Assembly (NCBI GenBank): GCA_004356685.1
Contig: SMWS01000163.1
Span: 1 to 8,317 of the forward strand
Length of the DNA stretch: 8,317 nucleotides
DNA from: Deltaproteobacteria bacterium
GTDB lineage: Bacteria; Desulfobacterota_D; UBA1144; Nemesobacterales; N074bin48
Direction of reading: 5' to 3'
A program made the translations under genes and the position numbers. This document shows, one piece after another, positions 3,983 to 8,317 of the stretch. A model generated the notes under the pieces. It was not told the DNA's origin. It worked only from the letters and a program-made list of their open reading frames with translations, and ran no database searches. Each line of letters starts with the position of its first letter. Positions within the stretch are counted from its first letter, which is position 1.

Positions 3983-5443
3983 TTAACGCAGTTTCTTCTT
4001 TAATTTATTAAAACCTTTTTTAATAGGATTAAAAACCTTATTTTTAACCGGATTATAAACTTTTTTAAAACCGCCTGTTGTATCTTTATGTTGTTTTTGT
4101 TCTTCCATGCGTTTTTGTTGTTCCCTGCGTCTTAATTCTTCTTCTCTTTTTCTAGCTTCTCTTTCTTTCTCTTCATACCTTTTTTGCTCTTCTCTTAACT
4201 TTGCTTCAAGTTTTTTGTTTTTTTCTTCCAGTTTTTTGTTTCTTTCTTCAATTTCTTTTGCATTTTTTTTATTATATAAATCTTCATCAAACAGGGAAAA
4301 TCTTTCATCCTCTATTTCATCATTCACTTGAACTGACCTACTGCCAGTTTGTTCAATATTTGTTGTTGCAACAGCTTTTGGCACTGGTTTAGTTTCTGGT
4401 AATTCAGGCTGGGATATTTGAGTTTCTTTAATCTCATTATCGATACTTGAACTAGTTGTGACAGCAGGGGAATTTTTATTTTCTGGTTCTCTGTTAAATG
4501 CAAGGGCAATTATTGATAATATTAAAAAAATTCCGATCCCGCCATATATTGCTCTCTTATTACTGAAATTGCTCTTTTTAAGTCTGCCTTGATTATTTTT
4601 TATGATCCGGGGTATGGGAATAGAAATCCTCGATCCACTTTCTACTCTTTTTAAATCATCAGAAAATGCCCTTGCCGTCTTATATCTGTCTTTGGGAGTC
4701 TTTTGAATAGCTTTGAGCACTACTTTTCCAAAATTTTTGGATACGTTGTCATTCACTTCCCATGGTGGAACTGGTTTTCCTTCAAGATGGCTTGTCATAA
4801 TAGCGTATTCGGTACCTTCATATAAAGCCTTTCCGGTAATCATATGAAAGAGCGTTACACCAAAAGAATAAACATCGGTCGCTGCGCTTGTTTGCTCACC
4901 CAATATCTGTTCTGGAGATATATAATAAAGTGACCCAACCATGCCTGTTTTTGTTTGCTGAGTGTTTTCATCCAAAACTTTTGCTATACCAAAATCCGTA
5001 ACCTTTATTAAACCGGTATTTGTAATCATTATATTGCTAGGCTTGATATCCCGATGTATTACTCCGTTTGAATGCATGAAATCCAACGCCTCTAAAACAG
5101 GAATAGATATAGAAATTGCTTCTTTTTCTGAGATTGCTCCTTCACTCTTAAGCTTTTGTTCCAGGGTTTGCCCATTTACATATTCCATTACTATGTAGAC
5201 ATCTTCACCTTCATCTAAATAATTAAATATGTTTACAACATTTGGGTGAGAAAACTTTGCCTGTATCTTAGCTTCTTTAACAAATCTTTTTCTACTCGAA
5301 GGATTGCTTGCGAGTTCAGAAGACAGTGCTTTAATTGCAACCTGCTGTTCCAGGGTGGTATGAACAGCTTTATAAACTACTCCCATCCCGCCTTTTCCTA
5401 ATATTTCAACTATATTATAAGGCCCTATCGTTTTTCCTATCAA
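3983..5443 (-). CDS. transmembrane Ser/Thr protein kinase (Hanks type) with extracytoplasmic coiled coil
   Basis: This 486-residue kinase should phosphorylate Ser/Thr on cytoplasmic partners. The catalytic domain spans about 8-265: Gly loop GKGGMG (16-21), Lys38 in VAIK, Glu57, HRDIKPSN (130-137) with Asp132 and Asn137, DFG (150-152), activation loop TQQTKTGMVGS then SPEQ (176-179), Asp190 and Arg253. All key residues are present. A basic linker precedes a membrane helix (about 299-316). The outer part has a Ser/Thr/Pro-rich stretch (320-370), a Glu/Lys/Arg coiled coil (about 391-450) and a basic tail with repeated NPVK/NPIK (464-475). PASTA or other sensor domains are absent. The start is TTG at 5443, supported by AAGGA eight bases upstream and an in-frame TAA two codons before; no ATG lies before the Gly loop. 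The FHA gene ends 16 bases upstream, so the two are probably co-translated and the FHA protein may bind the phosphorylated kinase. Confidence 0.95.
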   Translation of the reverse strand: MIGKTIGPYNIVEILGKGGMGVVYKAVHTTLEQQVAIKALSSELASNPSSRKRFVKEAKIQAKFSHPNVVNIFNYLDEGEDVYIVMEYVNGQTLEQKLKSEGAISEKEAISISIPVLEALDFMHSNGVIHRDIKPSNIMITNTGLIKVTDFGIAKVLDENTQQTKTGMVGSLYYISPEQILGEQTSAATDVYSFGVTLFHMITGKALYEGTEYAIMTSHLEGKPVPPWEVNDNVSKNFGKVVLKAIQKTPKDRYKTARAFSDDLKRVESGSRISIPIPRIIKNNQGRLKKSNFSNKRAIYGGIGIFLILSIIALAFNREPENKNSPAVTTSSSIDNEIKETQISQPELPETKPVPKAVATTNIEQTGSRSVQVNDEIEDERFSLFDEDLYNKKNAKEIEERNKKLEEKNKKLEAKLREEQKRYEEKEREARKREEELRRREQQKRMEEQKQHKDTTGGFKKVYNPVKNKVFNPIKKGFNKLKKKLR

Positions 5444-5459
5444 TTCTTAAGTCCTTAAA

Positions 5460-6167
5460 TCATAGATTAAAAACTATTTCTTCCCCTCCAATCTCTATTA
5501 CATCTCCATGGCGCAGTATTTTCTCTTTAGTTTTTTTTCCGTTTACTCTAACCGGTGAAAAAAAAGAGCCCATGCTGATCATTTTATATGAAGTAGCGCC
5601 AATCTTTATAATCTTAGCGTGAACATCCTTAATGAAGCTGCCATTTATTCTGAGATTAGATTCAGACCCCTTTCCTATCAAAAAAATGTCTTCAGTAACT
5701 TTGATTTGTTTATTGTTAGAAAGAATTAGCACGGGAAAGTTAATATCTTTTCCACTTTGGTATCTTTCTAACATTTGTTTGCGAGTTTTATCATCAACTC
5801 TAAAAGTTTCGATATCTGTGGATTTGCCTTCTTCACTGCTTTGAAAGGAAAGGTCTAGCTCAGGATCTAGTGATCTGGCGCTTTTAAGTTTAATCATATA
5901 CTTACCCACTATTATTTCATCGCCTATATCTAAAACGGCCTCATCCATCTTTACATTGTTTATAAATGTGCCGTTTGCACTTCCAAGATCTTTTATACTT
6001 ATTATTCCATCACTAAAATTAATTTCTGAATGCTCTCTGGAGATTGTAGGATTATTTAGTACAATGTCATTGGTATCATCCCTACCGATGGTAATCTTAT
6101 CTTTATCTATCCTCCTGCTTTCTATAACGTTAGTACCGAATGTCACTACTAATAATAATTTACGCAT
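5460..6167 (-). CDS. double FHA-domain protein
   Basis: This 235-residue, apparently cytoplasmic protein has two forkhead-associated domains. The first (about 20-95) is canonical: GRDD at 28-31, SREH at 43-46 and NGT at 65-67, the residues that bind phosphothreonine. The second (about 145-235) is degenerate: IGKGSES in place of GR, KDVH in place of SxxH, but VNGKK keeps the Asn-Gly turn and HGDVIEIGGEEIVF keeps the final strands. It may bind unphosphorylated partners or serve in dimerisation. A linker (about 96-140) joins them. No signal peptide or membrane helix is visible. The ATG at 6167 has GGAGAT immediately upstream, an unusually short spacing, with an in-frame TAA three codons further up. 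It is the first gene of a two-gene unit with the kinase, its likely partner or substrate. Confidence 0.93.
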   Translation of the reverse strand: MRKLLLVVTFGTNVIESRRIDKDKITIGRDDTNDIVLNNPTISREHSEINFSDGIISIKDLGSANGTFINNVKMDEAVLDIGDEIIVGKYMIKLKSARSLDPELDLSFQSSEEGKSTDIETFRVDDKTRKQMLERYQSGKDINFPVLILSNNKQIKVTEDIFLIGKGSESNLRINGSFIKDVHAKIIKIGATSYKMISMGSFFSPVRVNGKKTKEKILRHGDVIEIGGEEIVFNL

Positions 6168-6390
6168 ATCTCCAATTTATAAAATTTTTGTTTATTATTA
6201 ATTGAATAAAATACTTGAATTAACACATACGTAATATTCTAACATTGTCTTTTTAATTTAAAAATATAAAGAATAAAAGGAAACAAATGGGGCGTTGTAC
6301 TTTTATTCATTAATAAAAGGTCATAAAAGGACCGGACGCCAATTACTATATAAATTTGACGGCGGCAGATTATTAATCTGTTATTCTGAC
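6168..6390. other. intergenic region between acs and the FHA-kinase operon, with folded elements
   Basis: The half next to the FHA gene (6168-6285) is extremely AT-rich and should hold its promoter, though no clear -35/-10 pair stands out. The half next to acs is structured: GGCGT (6291-6295) pairs with ACGCC (6336-6340) and encloses the perfect hairpin CTTTTATT-CATT-AATAAAAG (6300-6319) and GGTC/GACC (6319-6333). CAGATTATTAATCTG (6366-6380) is a 7-base-arm palindrome 11 bases past the acs stop. None is followed by a good T run on the minus strand, so termination of acs here is possible but unproven. Confidence 0.45.
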
Positions 6391-8317
6391 CTACCCCTCC
6401 TGATGCTCATATTTGTCTTTAAGGGCATTTACTACCGAGGGGTCGGCAAGTGTAGATGTATCTCCCAAAATCCTGCCTTCTGCAATATCTCTTAGCAGTC
6501 TCCTCATGATTTTACCACTTCTGGTTTTTGGCAGTTCTGCTGTAAAAATAATATCTTCAGGCCTTGCTATAGCTCCAATTTTTTTAACTACATGTTTTTT
6601 CAATTCATCGGCAAGCTTACTACTTGATTTTACTGTTTCTTTAAGCGTTACAAATGCTGAAACTGCCTGACCCTTCAGTTCATGTTGTTTGCCGATTACG
6701 GCAGATTCGGCTACTGCTCTGTGGTCTACCAGAGCGCTTTCTATCTCCATTGTGCCAATTCTGTGACCGGAAACATTTATGACGTCATCCAGCCTTCCAA
6801 GTAGCCACAAATATCCATCCTCGTCCCTTTTTGCTCCGTCACCCGTGAGGTAAACATTTTTATACTTGCTCCAGTATTCTTTTATATATCGTTTTTTATC
6901 ACCGTATATGGTTCTCAACATTGAAGGCCATGGATTTTTTATTACCAAATTGCCCGCACCCCTTTTAATACTCTGTCCATCTTCATCAAAAATATCGGCT
7001 TCAATCCCAGGAAATGCATGGGTTACAGACCCAGGTTTTAGTTTTGTTAGCCCGGGCAGAGGGGTGATTAAGATACTGCCTGTTTCAGTCTGCCACCAAG
7101 TGTCTACAATCGGACAGTTCTTAGAGCCAATAATATTGTAATACCACATCCATGCTTCAGGGTTAATAGGCTCTCCCACGCTACCCAGTAACCTCAAAGA
7201 ACTAAGGTCAAATTTTTCCGGGTGAGTTTCTCCCCATTTCATAAATGTTCTAATAGCAGTTGGCGCTGTGTAGAAAATATTTACCCCGTATTTTTCAATA
7301 ATTTCCCAAAACCTTCCCCTATGGGGATAATCAGGAGTGCCTTCATACATCACGGTAGTAGCTCCATTTGCAAGCGGACCATAAATTATATAGCTATGAC
7401 CCGTGACCCATCCAATATCTGCTGTACACCAGAAGGTATCTTCTTCTTTTATATCAAACACCCATTTTGTAGTTGCATATACCCGGTTAAATAACCGCCG
7501 GTTGTATGAACTACCCCTTTTGGCTTGCCGGTAGTTCCGCTTGTATAAAGAATAAACAGCATGTCTTCGCTATCCATATGTTCTGGCTCAAAGAAATTTC
7601 CTGCATCGTTCATAAGATCATGCCACCAGAAATCACGGCCTTTTTTCATTCTGATTTTGGTATCCGTCCTGTTAACAACAACTACTTTTTTTACGGGTGG
7701 CGCAGTCTTAAGAGCCTCATCAGAATTTGCTTTAAGCGGCACTGTACCACCCCTTCTGTACCCCCCGTCAGCTGTAATTAGTACTTTAGATTTACTATCA
7801 TTTATTCTTCCGCTCAGGCTTTCTGCGCTAAAACCTCCAAAAACTATACTATGAGGCGCGCCTATTCTGCTGCATGCGAGCATAGCGATAGCAAGTTCGG
7901 GGATCATGGGAAGGTAAATTGTTACCCTGTCCCCCTTTTTTACACCAAGATTTTTAAGTACATTAGAAAACCTGTTTACTTCTCTATACAGATCCCAATA
8001 CGTTAAAACTCTTGAGTCTCCGCATTCTCCTTCCCAAATAATAGCTGCTTTATTTTTTCTTGAAGTGTGTATGTGTCTGTCAATACAGTTGTATGAAACA
8101 TTTATTTTACCACCTATAAACCACTGTGCAAACGGTGGCTTCCAGCTCAAAGTTTTTTCCCATTTTCTAAACCAATGCAGCTCATTTGCAAAAGTTTCCC
8201 AGAATTTTTCATTATCCTTTTTTGCTTTTTGATAAATAGCCCTGCTTTTTATATTTGCTTGTTCAATAAAATCTTTTTTAGGATTAAAAGTTCTTTTTTC
8301 TTTCAGTAGTGCTTCAA
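6391..8317 (-). CDS. acs: acetyl-CoA synthetase, interrupted by a one-base frameshift (extreme 5' end outside window)
   Basis: AMP-forming acetate:CoA ligase, making acetyl-CoA from acetate, ATP and CoA in the cytoplasm. The frame is open to the right edge (EALLKEKRTFNPKKDFIEQA, later ELHWFRKWEK); the TTG at 8150 is an internal Leu codon. Motifs in order: WKPPFAQWFIGGKINVSYNC, CoA-site GYRRGGTVPLK, P-loop YTSGTTGKPKG, GWVTGHSY, TAPTAIR, the acetate-pocket DTWWQTETG, YLTGDGAKRDEDGYLWLLGR and the catalytic Lys in PKTRSGKIMRR (codon 6513-6511), a known acetylation site in this family. About 640 codons are present of the usual 650 or so, so only a few are missing. The frame breaks after HTTGGYLTG: restoring one G to the GGG complementary to 7482-7484 gives TGVYATTKWVFDIKEED, the expected sequence. 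All else is intact, so this is either a very recent mutation or a homopolymer sequencing error. It appears as two overlapping ORFs, 8150-7449 and 7461-6391. Confidence 0.95.

Noticed and set aside
4324..4509. 61-codon minus-strand ORF within the kinase linker
   Set aside because: It is an alternative frame of the low-complexity Ser/Thr/Pro linker, with no start signal.
4107..5198. Plus-strand ORFs inside the kinase gene, including Phe/Ser-rich ones
   Set aside because: They are antisense shadows. The Phe/Ser richness mirrors Glu/Lys codons of the coiled coil, and the minus-strand frame has full kinase motifs.
6413..7854. Several 85-97 codon plus-strand ORFs inside acs
   Set aside because: All are opposite a protein with unmistakable acetyl-CoA synthetase motifs, and none has an independent signal.
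8148..8150. TTG at 8150 as the acs start codon
   Set aside because: The frame continues upstream with conserved acetyl-CoA synthetase N-terminal sequence to the window edge, so this TTG is an internal Leu.

Overview
The window is AT-rich bacterial DNA. A transmembrane Ser/Thr kinase paired with an FHA protein, an acetate-type acetyl-CoA synthetase and many dispersed GC-rich or hairpin repeats would suit an environmental bacterium rich in Hanks-type kinases, such as a planctomycete of the anammox order Brocadiales. Nitrospirota, Omnitrophota or Desulfobacterota are not excluded. No marker gene fixes the taxon, so this is an impression only.

Layout. (1) Positions 2-439 (+) hold the C-terminal part of a TPR-like protein that enters from the left edge. 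It ends on a hairpin that could terminate in both directions, facing a possible 42-residue membrane peptide on the minus strand (499-627). (2) Positions about 630-3980 form a gene-poor stretch full of recombination debris. It contains a tyrosine-recombinase catalytic-domain remnant (906-1312), a C/G-rich repeat that starts where the remnant stops (1318-1449), two short repeats bounded by TGTCAT and ATGACA (1710-1779, 1790-1870), and the 3' half of a tRNA-Arg(UCU) broken at its anticodon loop (2084-2125). It continues with a compact RHH antitoxin / RelE-ParE toxin pair with an operator-like palindrome, an intact tRNA-His(GTG), a 24-base fragment matching a tRNA-Gln 3' end (3590-3613), and the C-terminal end of a large serine recombinase with no start codon (3620-3922). 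(3) Positions 3983-6167 (-) hold an FHA protein followed 16 bases later by a Ser/Thr kinase that starts at TTG; this looks like a translationally coupled signalling operon. (4) Positions 6391-8317 (-) hold nearly all of an acetyl-CoA synthetase, split by one missing base in a run of G residues.

How the parts fit. The acs gene and the FHA-kinase pair share a strand but are separated by 223 bases with structured sequence, so a common transcript is possible but not shown. The middle region reads as successive insertions of integrative elements at tRNA genes followed by decay, with the toxin-antitoxin pair as the only intact accessory cargo. The most notable points are the hidden serine-recombinase fragment, the two tRNA 3' scars, the single-base lesions in the integrase remnant and in acs, and the unusual extracytoplasmic coiled coil with a basic tail on the kinase.
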